From: Lentimicrobium sp.
GTDB taxonomy: Bacteria; Bacteroidota; Bacteroidia; Bacteroidales; Lentimicrobiaceae
Reading direction: 5' to 3'
Assembly: GCA_024709105.1 (NCBI GenBank)
Contig: JANJXJ010000039.1
Span: 1-59,593 of the forward strand
Length of the DNA: 59,593 nucleotides
Shown here piece by piece: positions 33,232 to 40,949 of this stretch (positions within the stretch are counted from its first letter, which is position 1; every line of letters begins with the position of its first letter). The position numbers and the translations under genes were made by a program. The notes under the pieces were generated by a model, which made no database searches, was not told where the DNA came from, and saw only the letters and a list, made by a program, of their open reading frames with translations.

Positions 33232-34722
33232 ATGACCAGTCACAGGAACATCTATCTGAAGTTAGCTTCTTTTGCTGCTGTTGCCTTATTTGCTACCTCT
33301 TGTGGTAATAAAGATTTATCCAATACAACCGGTTGGGAATACAATAATCCCAAAAATGGTGGTTTTCAGGTCAATACCAAATACCAGGAACAGCCATTAG
33401 GGCCAGGTTTGGTAATGATTGAAGGCGGAACTTTTACAATGGGCAGGGTTACTGACAACCCTATGTATGATTGGGACAACATCCCCCGGAGGGTTACAGT
33501 TCCTTCGTTCTACATTGATGAAAGAGAAGTAGCCAACGTTGATTATGTTGAATATCTGTATTGGCTTAGCCGCGTTTTTGGAACTGATTTCCCTCAGGTT
33601 TACCGCAATGCGCTTCCCGACACTCTTGTTTGGCGCGAAAAACTGGCATACAACGAGCCTTTGGTAGAAACCTACTTCAGGCACCCTGCATACCGCAACT
33701 ATCCGGTAGTTGGAGTGAGCTGGGTTCAGGCTAATGAATACTGCCTTTGGAGAACCGACCGTGTAAATGAAATGCTCCTTATTAAAGAAGGTATTCTTGA
33801 TTTTGACCCTGACCAGCGCAACGACAATAACTTTAACACCGAAGCTTATCTTGCAGGGCAGTATGAAGGTCTTGTAAATAAGCCACTCAAAGACCTGAAT
33901 CCCAGCGGCACCGGCGAACGCCGTGCCCGCCTCGAAGATGGCATCATGGTACCTAAATATCGTCTGCCAACCGAAGCAGAATGGGAATTTGCTGCTATGG
34001 GCCTTGTAGGTAATACATTGTATGAGCGTGTAGTAGAAAGAAGAGTATACCCCTGGAACGGTACAATCGTACGTTCTGACCAGAAAAAATATTACGGTCA
34101 GTTCCTCGCCAACTTTAAACGCGGCAGAGGAGACTATATGGGCGTCGCTGGAAGCCTGAATGATGGTGCAGACCTGCCTTCAGAAGTGGCTTCTTACTGG
34201 CCAAACGATTATGGCCTTTATAACATGGCTGGAAACGTTGCCGAATGGGTGCTTGATGTTTACCGTCCTCTTTCGTTCGAAGATGTTTCAGACTACTCTC
34301 CATTCCGCGGTAATACATTCACCACCAAAGTTACCGATGAAGAAGGATTTCTGGCTCCAAAAGATTCTCTCGGAAGAATCCGTTACCGCGAAGTTACTGC
34401 CGAAGAAAGCAAAGACAGATTTAACTACAGAAGTGCAAAACAATCCAATTATCTTGATGGAGATTATCAGTCAACTATCAATCCCGACTGGACTTCTGCT
34501 CCTGCCGATACACTCAATACAACCAATCTGATGTATGAGTTTGGCAAAACATCTTTAATCTCTGATAAATCAAGAGTATATAAAGGTGGTTCATGGCGCG
34601 ATCCGGCTTATTATTTAAGCCCTTCGGCCAGACGATATCTGGATGAAAATCTTTCAACCAATTATATAGGTTTCCGTTGTGCCATGGGGCGCGTTGGCGG
34701 AGCCTATGGAAAAGGGAAATAA
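33232..34722 (+). CDS. gldJ: Gliding motility/T9SS lipoprotein GldJ
   Basis: 496 residues. Lipoprotein signal with Cys24 (ALFATSCGNK). The GldJ N-terminal pattern TTGWEYNNPKNGGF precedes an FGE-sulfatase (SUMF1) fold that begins GPGLVMIEGGTFTMG (about residue 58) and contains YRLPTEAEWEFAAMG, YNMAGNVAEWVLDVY, YKGGSWRDPAYYLSPSARRY and IGFRCAMG. GldJ is an outer-membrane lipoprotein that stabilises GldK and the secretion/gliding complex; the enzymatic role of the fold is lost in this family. GldK/PorK has a similar fold, but the GldJ-specific N-terminus and the downstream murF point to GldJ. Confidence 0.92.
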   Translation: MTSHRNIYLKLASFAAVALFATSCGNKDLSNTTGWEYNNPKNGGFQVNTKYQEQPLGPGLVMIEGGTFTMGRVTDNPMYDWDNIPRRVTVPSFYIDEREVANVDYVEYLYWLSRVFGTDFPQVYRNALPDTLVWREKLAYNEPLVETYFRHPAYRNYPVVGVSWVQANEYCLWRTDRVNEMLLIKEGILDFDPDQRNDNNFNTEAYLAGQYEGLVNKPLKDLNPSGTGERRARLEDGIMVPKYRLPTEAEWEFAAMGLVGNTLYERVVERRVYPWNGTIVRSDQKKYYGQFLANFKRGRGDYMGVAGSLNDGADLPSEVASYWPNDYGLYNMAGNVAEWVLDVYRPLSFEDVSDYSPFRGNTFTTKVTDEEGFLAPKDSLGRIRYREVTAEESKDRFNYRSAKQSNYLDGDYQSTINPDWTSAPADTLNTTNLMYEFGKTSLISDKSRVYKGGSWRDPAYYLSPSARRYLDENLSTNYIGFRCAMGRVGGAYGKGK

Positions 34723-34739
34723 TTGAAATAGCTTATCTG

Positions 34740-34778
34740 AAAGTCCGTTTACAAACGTAGTAAACGGACTTTTTTTTT
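34740..34778 (+). terminator. Rho-independent terminator of gldJ
   Basis: A perfect 13-bp stem (34740-34752 with 34760-34772, core GTCCGTTTAC) with a 7-base loop and a T-run to 34778. It starts 17 bases after the gldJ stop. Confidence 0.93.
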
Positions 34779-34808
34779 GGTAATCAACAATTATTTTTGG
34801 TAATTTAG
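34776..34808 (+). promoter_or_regulatory. Possible promoter of murF-anmK
   Basis: TTTG (34776-34779) is formed by the last bases of the gldJ terminator T-run; after 21 bases comes TAATTTAG (34801-34808), one mismatch to the -7 consensus. The start would be about 20 bases before ATG 34836. Confidence 0.45.
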
Positions 34809-34835
34809 TTTCAAAATCGCAAGCCTCTTAAGTTT

Positions 34836-36134
34836 ATGCATCTCACCAGTATTTCAGAAATTTACTCCATCTTCAAACAGCACCCTTACATAAGCACCGA
34901 TTCACGGATTGCTACTGCCGGAAGTATTTTCTTCGCGTTGAAAGGCGAAAACTTTGATGGCAATAAGTATGCACTTTCGGCAATTGAAAAAGGAGTAGCA
35001 TATGCTGTTATTGATAATCCCGAATATTACAATGGGAACAAAACCCTGCTGGTTGAAGACACTCTGAAAGCATTGCAGCAGCTGGCATCCTTACACAGAG
35101 AGAATCTTAACATACCAATCATTGGTATAACCGGATCAAACGGAAAAACCACTACCAAAGAATTAATTGCGGCAGCGCTTTCGGCCAGATTTAACACACA
35201 TGCCACACCGGGGAATCTGAATAATCATATCGGTGTTCCTTTAACTGTTTTATCTGTTGGCCCTGAAACTGAAATTGCAATCGTTGAAATGGGAGCAAAC
35301 CATGTTGGCGAAATTGCTGCTCTGTGTAAAATTGCCAGACCAACACATGGAATAATCACCAACATTGGCAAAGCTCATCTTGAAGGTTTTGGCGGGCCCG
35401 AAGGAGTGATTAAAGCGAAAAGCGAGCTCTATCAGCATTTATATAATTTTGGTGGAACTGTTTTTGTTAATTCAAACAATCCTCTTCTGATGAGTTTATC
35501 CGATAATCTGAACAGGATTCTGTTTGGATCTGATGAAAACCTCACCTATTCTGCAAAAGTCTCAGACCACGGGCCTATGCTCAAGGTTGATGTGATTAAA
35601 CCGCTTGAAATGGTGATCCAAACAAAACTAACAGGTAATTACAATTTCGAGAATGTTATGGCAGCATTCACAATTGCCAGCCATTTTAAGGTAAACAGTG
35701 AACTCATTAAACAGGCGATTGAAACATATGAGCCAAAAATGAACCGCTCTCAGGTACTTGAAACATCAAAAAACACCCTTATACTGGATGCATACAATGC
35801 CAATCCTTCAAGTATGGAAAGTGCAATAGGTAATTTTAAATCAATAAAAAAGCTACCTAAAGTTATGATATTAGGCGACATGTTTGAACTTGGAGATGCT
35901 GCGCCGGAAGAGCATACTGCAATACTGAAAATGGCCTTGATGTCAGATGCAGAGAGGATTATAACAGCCGGACAGCATTTTTACAATGCCGCAAAGGATT
36001 TTGAAAATATTCAGGCGTTTCCTGATGTAGCAACTTTGAGAAATCAGCTTATTAATGAACCAGTGCAAGGATGTTTGGTTCTTATCAAAGGTTCCAGAGG
36101 GATGAAACTTGAAACCATTACTGATTTACTTTAG
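34836..36134 (+). CDS. murF: UDP-N-acetylmuramoyl-tripeptide--D-alanyl-D-alanine ligase
   Basis: 432 residues. The Mur ligase order is clear: N-terminal substrate domain with TDSRIATAGSIFFALKGENF, ATP loop IIGITGSNGKTTTKELI (about residues 95-111), central motif EMGANHVGEIAALCKIARPT, and the third domain with LDAYNANPSSMESAI and LGDMFELGDAAPEEH. The enzyme adds D-Ala-D-Ala to the peptidoglycan precursor in the cytoplasm. Its position next to gldJ is the same as in some other Bacteroidota. anmK starts 1 base after its stop codon. Confidence 0.95.
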   Translation: MHLTSISEIYSIFKQHPYISTDSRIATAGSIFFALKGENFDGNKYALSAIEKGVAYAVIDNPEYYNGNKTLLVEDTLKALQQLASLHRENLNIPIIGITGSNGKTTTKELIAAALSARFNTHATPGNLNNHIGVPLTVLSVGPETEIAIVEMGANHVGEIAALCKIARPTHGIITNIGKAHLEGFGGPEGVIKAKSELYQHLYNFGGTVFVNSNNPLLMSLSDNLNRILFGSDENLTYSAKVSDHGPMLKVDVIKPLEMVIQTKLTGNYNFENVMAAFTIASHFKVNSELIKQAIETYEPKMNRSQVLETSKNTLILDAYNANPSSMESAIGNFKSIKKLPKVMILGDMFELGDAAPEEHTAILKMALMSDAERIITAGQHFYNAAKDFENIQAFPDVATLRNQLINEPVQGCLVLIKGSRGMKLETITDLL

Positions 36135-36135
36135 A

Positions 36136-37212
36136 ATGGATAGAAAATATACTGTAATTGGATTAATGTCAGGCACTTCGCTTGATGGACTCGACATTGC
36201 ACTTTGCAATTTCGATTTTTCTGAAGAAAAAATCCAATACGAAATTATTGCTGCAAAAACAGTTGAGTATCCAACAGGAATTGTTGAAATGCTTAATGAA
36301 GCCATTAATTCGGGTTCCTTACGGTTTAATGAGATTCACAATGAATACGGCAAATGGATTGGCCACCAGGTAAATGAATTTGTGCAAAACCACAAAGTTT
36401 CCATTGACCTGATTTCAAGTCACGGACATACCATATTTCATAAACCAGATGAGGGCTTCACGGTTCAAATCGGAAGCGGGGCACAAATAGCCGCTATAAC
36501 TAAAATAACAACAGTATGTGATTTCAGATCGCTGGATGTGGCACTTGGCGGACAAGGAGCTCCACTTGTGCCTGCAGGAGACAAGTTATTGTTTGAAAAT
36601 TATAATGCTTGCATAAATATCGGAGGGTTTGCTAACATATCGCTGGATTATAGAGATAAAAGGATAGCATGGGATATTTGCCCGGCTAATTTCGTGCTCA
36701 ACCATTATGCAAATAAACTAGGTAAACCCTGCGATATTGATGGAAATTTTGCAAGTAGTGGAAAAATAATTCCTGATTTACTCAATAGCCTGAATGAGCT
36801 GCCATATTATATTGCTCCTCCTCCTAAGTCACTAGGCAGGGAATGGGTTGAGAGTAACATTTTTCAGTTAATTGATTCGCAGAATCAACAAATAAATGAT
36901 ATCCTTTGCACATTTACAAATCATATTGCCGGGCAAATTTCAAAGAGTATTCCAAACGAATACTTCCCGGGCAAAAGAGTGAATGTGTTGTTTACCGGAG
37001 GCGGTGTAAAAAACAAGTTACTGATAGAATTAATCACTCAAATGGCGCCTTTTAATGTTATTGTTCCTTCTGAAGAATTGATTGATTATAAAGAGGCTCT
37101 GGTTTTTGCATTACTGGGAGTATTGCGGGTAAGAGAAGAGCACAACTGCCTTAAAGAAGTAACGGGAGCGGTATCCGACAGCTCCGGAGGATGTATCTAC
37201 AGGATAGTATAA
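36136..37212 (+). CDS. anmK: Anhydro-N-acetylmuramic acid kinase
   Basis: 358 residues from ATG 36136, which removes a 9-codon overlap with murF. The ATP motif TVIGLMSGTSLDGLDIALC is at residues 6-24; SSHGHTIFHKP, VCDFRSLDVALGGQGAPLVP and FTGGGVKNKLLIELI are the family signatures. The enzyme opens the anhydro ring of recycled muropeptide sugars and phosphorylates them. It fits with murF as a wall-precursor pair. Confidence 0.95.
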   Translation: MDRKYTVIGLMSGTSLDGLDIALCNFDFSEEKIQYEIIAAKTVEYPTGIVEMLNEAINSGSLRFNEIHNEYGKWIGHQVNEFVQNHKVSIDLISSHGHTIFHKPDEGFTVQIGSGAQIAAITKITTVCDFRSLDVALGGQGAPLVPAGDKLLFENYNACINIGGFANISLDYRDKRIAWDICPANFVLNHYANKLGKPCDIDGNFASSGKIIPDLLNSLNELPYYIAPPPKSLGREWVESNIFQLIDSQNQQINDILCTFTNHIAGQISKSIPNEYFPGKRVNVLFTGGGVKNKLLIELITQMAPFNVIVPSEELIDYKEALVFALLGVLRVREEHNCLKEVTGAVSDSSGGCIYRIV

Positions 37213-37283
37213 TTCGCAATTGAACAGGTTTACGATAGATTATCATAACCATATTTCAGGTAATAACTACTGTTCATTAAAAA

Positions 37284-37961
37284 TTAAAGTGCCCAATTAA
37301 TCGGCTGTAATCCTTTTGAGATTAAAAACTCATTTGTTTTGGAAAAGTGGCGGCAACCAAAGAATCCGCGGTAAACACTCAAAGGAGAGGGATGAGGAGC
37401 TTCAAGAACAAAATGTTTGCCAATATCTATCATACTTTTTTTATTCTGGGCATATTTCCCCCAAAGCAAAAAAACAACATTTTCGCGAAGATCAGATATG
37501 GTTCGGATTACTGCGTCTGTAAAAATCTCCCAGCCTCTGCCCTGATGCGATCCGGCTAAATTTGCCCTCACTGTGAGTGTAGCATTGAGCAGCAGAACTC
37601 CCTGATCGGCCCAGGCTGACAAATCTCCTTTTAAAGGGTAATCTATACCAAGATCAGTTTGTAACTCCCTGAAAATGTTTTGCAGCGACGGCGGAAATGC
37701 GACACCCTCCGGAACTGAAAAACACAAACCATGTGCCTGGCCTGGTCCATGATAGGGATCCTGTCCAAGAATTACAACTTTAACTCTTTGAAGAGGTGTC
37801 CTGTTCAGTGCTTCAAAAATAACGCCCCCGGGAGGATAGACAATATGCGCTTGCTTTTCCTGAATCAGAAAATTCTTAAGCTCAGAAAAATATTCATTTT
37901 CAAATTCTTTTGACAGCGCCGATTTCCAGCTATCGTCAATTTTGGGATTTATTTCGCCCAT
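37284..37961 (-). CDS. ung: Uracil-DNA glycosylase (family 1)
   Basis: 225 residues. The catalytic water-activating loop is [18 protein letters not shown] with Asp68; LLNATLTV and the Leu-intercalation loop [10 protein letters not shown] with the catalytic His are both present, and [12 protein letters not shown] matches the usual strand. The enzyme excises uracil from DNA. It converges on anmK and is divergent from the small lipoprotein gene. Confidence 0.97.
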   Translation of the reverse strand: MGEINPKIDDSWKSALSKEFENEYFSELKNFLIQEKQAHIVYPPGGVIFEALNRTPLQRVKVVILGQDPYHGPGQAHGLCFSVPEGVAFPPSLQNIFRELQTDLGIDYPLKGDLSAWADQGVLLLNATLTVRANLAGSHQGRGWEIFTDAVIRTISDLRENVVFLLWGKYAQNKKSMIDIGKHFVLEAPHPSPLSVYRGFFGCRHFSKTNEFLISKGLQPINWAL

Positions 37962-38008
37962 GTACAGTTACTTTTAATTGATTCAGTAATAAACAATAAA
38001 TAAGAAAG

Positions 38009-38028
38009 TATTGAGTTTATACTCAATA
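38009..38028. promoter_or_regulatory. Dyad between the promoter boxes of the small lipoprotein gene (possible operator)
   Basis: Perfect 8-bp arms TATTGAGT and ACTCAATA with a TTAT spacer lie over the -33 box and the spacer. Position and symmetry fit a repressor site. It also lies in the ung upstream region. Regulator unknown. Confidence 0.42.
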
Positions 38029-38042
38029 GTGACTTACCTTTG
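38011..38042 (+). promoter_or_regulatory. Promoter of the small lipoprotein gene
   Basis: TTG (38011-38013), 21 bases, then perfect -7 box TACCTTTG (38035-38042), about 30 bases before ATG 38073. Confidence 0.6.
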
Positions 38043-38072
38043 CAGAAAATTTAACCACAAGCGAGTAAAAGT

Positions 38073-38201
38073 ATGAAAAAAATTGTTGTATTAATATTAA
38101 TGGCCATCACAGTTGGATTAATCCTGTCGTCCTGCCAGTCAAGCCGTCAATGTGCAGCTTATGGCGAAACCAGCAGGTATAAGGTTGACCGCAACCGATA
38201 A
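38073..38201 (+). CDS. Small lipoprotein, 42 residues
   Basis: This gene is short enough to be passed over by usual length limits. It reads MKKIVVLILMAITVGLILSS before the lipobox Cys21, then a 21-residue mature part beginning CQSSRQCAAYGE and ending in basic residues (DRNR). The combination of Lys-Lys start, hydrophobic core, L-S-S-C lipobox and a consensus promoter at the right distance supports real coding. I have an impression that short lipoproteins with a C-A/P-A-Y-G motif occur widely in Bacteroidota, but that is memory and not a search. Function unknown; it precedes an outer-membrane-like gene with a separate promoter. Confidence 0.7.
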   Translation: MKKIVVLILMAITVGLILSSCQSSRQCAAYGETSRYKVDRNR

Positions 38202-38250
38202 TTAAAAAATAATTATCGCTGTTGAGCCTGTGATTATTTCATGGGCTATT

Positions 38251-38284
38251 TTTGTGTTAATCGGCACATTCTTTGCTATATTTG
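38251..38284 (+). promoter_or_regulatory. Promoter of the 38307-39077 gene
   Basis: TTTG (38251-38254), 22 bases, then perfect -7 box TATATTTG (38277-38284). It lies 22 bases before ATG 38307 and supports that start over the earlier ATG at 38241. Confidence 0.58.
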
Positions 38285-38306
38285 TGTACCTGCAAACCCG
38301 GTAGAA

Positions 38307-39077
38307 ATGCGAGATTCTTTGCTTAAGTATCTTTTCGTCTTTATAATCACGCTGATTTTCAGCACAGAACTCCGTGCCCAGTTGTTTGGCGAAGAACCTG
38401 ATACAGCAAGCGACAACCTGCTTTTCAGAAAAGAATATGGAGGAAGTGCAATCATTCACTCTAATGGCTGGGGGCTGGAATTCAGAATCGGAAGAAACAA
38501 AAGCATTAACAACAAGCTGATGTTCGAGGGTAATCTGCTCGAAATGAAAGACAGTAAAGAAATTAAATCCATTAATCCATTCTTCACCAATACCAGGAGC
38601 TATTATTATGGCAAACTTAACGCTCTGTACATGCTCAGAGGTGGAGTTGGTATGCAAAGAATGTTGAACAGAAAACCTTACTTCGGCGGGGTTGAACTCA
38701 GGATATTCTATTCAGGGGGCATTTCTGCTGCATTTACCAAGCCCGTTTACCTGCACATAATAAAACTTGATGAAGGCACATATAGATATATAACAGTTGT
38801 TGAGAAATACAACCCGGATGATCACTTTCCCGATAACATTTACGGAAGAGCTTCTTTTACCAAAGGATTTGACGAACTTACACTTTATCCCGGATTATAT
38901 GCCAAAGCAGGGTTGAGTGTAGATTTTGGCACTTTAAATCAACGCCCAAAAATGCTGGAAGCCGGCATTGTGCTGGACGCATTCCCAAAAGGGGTTCCGA
39001 TTATGGCATTTAAAGACCCAAACCAATTTTTTCTTACACTATACATAAGTTTTGGAATAGGCAAAAGGTACGATTAA
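38307..39077 (+). CDS. Outer-membrane beta-barrel-like protein, unknown function
   Basis: 256 residues from ATG 38307. The signal peptide is MRDSLLKYLFVFIITLIFST ending ELRA-Q. The mature part has regular amphipathic strands (GWGLEFRIGRNKS, YYYGKLNALYMLRGGVGMQR, YFGGVELRIFYSGGISAAF, GLYAKAGLSVDFGTL) and ends FFLTLYISFGIGKRYD. That pattern fits a small barrel in the outer membrane. I do not recognise a named family. It has its own promoter and no close partner. Confidence 0.78.
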   Translation: MRDSLLKYLFVFIITLIFSTELRAQLFGEEPDTASDNLLFRKEYGGSAIIHSNGWGLEFRIGRNKSINNKLMFEGNLLEMKDSKEIKSINPFFTNTRSYYYGKLNALYMLRGGVGMQRMLNRKPYFGGVELRIFYSGGISAAFTKPVYLHIIKLDEGTYRYITVVEKYNPDDHFPDNIYGRASFTKGFDELTLYPGLYAKAGLSVDFGTLNQRPKMLEAGIVLDAFPKGVPIMAFKDPNQFFLTLYISFGIGKRYD

Positions 39078-39371
39078 AAGGACGGAAATAAGATCAAAAT
39101 CATCATTCTCTGTTCATATAATGTCAATCGCACCCGAAATTAAAAAACTTCAAGGTTAATCATATTAATAAATAATGTCTGAGGCAGGAGATATAATCCT
39201 TCTGCATATCAGCTATTCCCGGCTTTTAAAAAATGACAAGGCTATTTTAACCAATATACTTTCAGATTAGATGATCAGGGCAATTTAATTGATAGAAATT
39301 ACGAAATCTACATCTCAATAATTTCATAGTATGCCTGTATAATGCTTACACTCATTCCGGCTATTGGCAAT
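39078..39371. other. Gene-free stretch with a possible decayed reading frame
   Basis: No gene of normal size. One 31-codon frame starts at ATG 39175 and ends at 39270, and another frame from about 39238 to 39330 reads as a plausible peptide (YTFRLDDQGNLIDRNYEIY) but has no start and is cut by a TGA upstream. It could be a relic; evidence is thin. Confidence 0.3.
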
Positions 39372-39401
39372 AAAAAAAACCGGATGATCAATCACCCGGT
39401 T
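39372..39401 (-). terminator. Rho-independent terminator of the T9SS cargo pair
   Basis: Minus strand: about 10 bp of stem (AACCGGGTGAT with ATCATCCGGTT) with a very short loop, followed by T8. It lies 21 bases after the stop at 39423. Confidence 0.85.
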
Positions 39402-39422
39402 CTTAATATCACTATCAAGCAC

Positions 39423-40901
39423 TTACTGCTGAACAACAACCCTTGCAATCATGCTTTTTTCGTTAATTCTGACATGTACAAGATAAATTCCGTCTGGCAG
39501 ATTACCAAGAGCAAAGTTATTAATGGTTCCGTTATCAACAATCACCAGCCTTTCAATCCTTACTTTGCCTAACAGATCGTAAACCTTAACTTCTGCGGTT
39601 GAGCTGCTGATGTTTTTTCCAAGTTTTACATTGATCTGATCTTTGGCAGGAGTTGGATAGATGCTTATGGCATTGTTGATATCCTGATCACCGATACTTA
39701 ATGTAACTGTTCTGAAATTCCATGTAGAACCCCACTGTGTTGTATCTCTGCTGCTTACTGCTCTGACCCTCCAGTAATAAACACCAGCACTATCAAGAAC
39801 ATTAATGGGCACTTTAAATTGCTCATTACCTGTGCCCGATGTTGCAACAGGATAATAATTATAGGTTCCTGTACCAGTAAAGTTGCTGTTACGTGCAAGT
39901 TGTAACTCGTAGGATTTTACTCCTGAAATTTTATTCCAGGTAAGTGAGGGTTGAAGCACGATATTGGTTGCATTGTTTTCAGGTGCAACAAGAGTTACAT
40001 TATCCAAAGTTGTAAAACTTCTCTGATTGGAATCAAGAGTATCTTTGGCATGAATAGCAGCCATCTTCCAATAATACTGAGTGCCGAAGTTTAAGGTATC
40101 TGGCTTTGTTCTTCTAACTGAACCTTGAGCAATATAGGTTTCAAAATGATGAAAATCAGGATCAGTAGAAATATAAATGTTGTATTTACTAACACCTTTA
40201 ACTTCTGTCCATTGCAGTTCTACATCCGGAACCATACCGTTTGCAGCATTATCAGGTTTACTCAATGCAAAAACAGTTGTAATAACAACACTTCTAACAT
40301 CTGACCAATCTGAGTTATCCTGTGCATGTCTGGCTCTCAAACGCAAGAAATAGGTTTCGCCAAACAGAAGATTGGCCGCATTCCCTTTATTGGCAGTTCC
40401 AGAAACAGTAAAAGTAAGCAGTTCAGGGCTGTTGAATTGATTGGTTGTATCGAACTGAAAGTCATAATGACTTACGCCAGCTATTGCGTCCCACTGAACC
40501 TCAACATTGGCATCAACAGTAGCATTAATATTAGGCCGGCGAATTACAGGGCGAACAACCGTAGTGAACTTTCTTACGGCTGACCAATCAGAACTTCCGC
40601 TGGGGTCGACTGCTTTTACTTTCCAATAATAGTCAGTACCAAACATTAATTGAGCCGTTCTGTAACTGGAAAGATCAGTTATAAGTTCAACCGGACTCGT
40701 GAAAGCCTCATCAGTACTCAGATGAAGTACATAATACAAACCAGCAAGACCAACAACAGGTGTCCAGTCCAATTCAACATTCGGAGCAACTCCGGTTTGA
40801 TTATTTGCAGGTGCAACCTGCTCAGGAGTAAAAATTCCGGGAGCGGCAATGGCAAGAGAATAAACTGTTGCCAGTACCAAAGAGAGTAATATCTTTTTCA
40901 T
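39423..40901 (-). CDS. Exported fibronectin-type repeat protein with T9SS type A sorting domain
   Basis: 492 residues. Signal peptide MKKILLSLVLATVYSLAIAA. Four repeats of about 90-100 residues follow, each with a start like APANNQTGVAPNVELDW and a middle like FGTDYYWKVKAVDPSGSSDW, typical of FN3-like modules. The last 80 residues are a T9SS type A sorting domain (ISIYPTPAKDQINVKLG ... LPDGIYLVHVRINEKSMIAR). It should be exported through the outer membrane by the T9SS, have the tail removed by PorU, and remain on the surface or be released. It probably shares a transcript with the next gene upstream (48-base gap). Confidence 0.9.
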   Translation of the reverse strand: MKKILLSLVLATVYSLAIAAPGIFTPEQVAPANNQTGVAPNVELDWTPVVGLAGLYYVLHLSTDEAFTSPVELITDLSSYRTAQLMFGTDYYWKVKAVDPSGSSDWSAVRKFTTVVRPVIRRPNINATVDANVEVQWDAIAGVSHYDFQFDTTNQFNSPELLTFTVSGTANKGNAANLLFGETYFLRLRARHAQDNSDWSDVRSVVITTVFALSKPDNAANGMVPDVELQWTEVKGVSKYNIYISTDPDFHHFETYIAQGSVRRTKPDTLNFGTQYYWKMAAIHAKDTLDSNQRSFTTLDNVTLVAPENNATNIVLQPSLTWNKISGVKSYELQLARNSNFTGTGTYNYYPVATSGTGNEQFKVPINVLDSAGVYYWRVRAVSSRDTTQWGSTWNFRTVTLSIGDQDINNAISIYPTPAKDQINVKLGKNISSSTAEVKVYDLLGKVRIERLVIVDNGTINNFALGNLPDGIYLVHVRINEKSMIARVVVQQ

Positions 40902-40949
40902 TGCGATGTTAGTTTTCAGATTAATTACCTTTTTAAAGGGCCAAACAGT

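Noticed and set aside
37213-37283. Terminator between anmK and ung
   Set aside because: Pairings such as TGAACAG/CTGTTCA exist but the loop is about 40 bases and there is no T-run.
38202-38657. 151-codon minus-strand frame over the 38307 gene
   Set aside because: The plus-strand gene has promoter and signal peptide; the antisense frame has neither.
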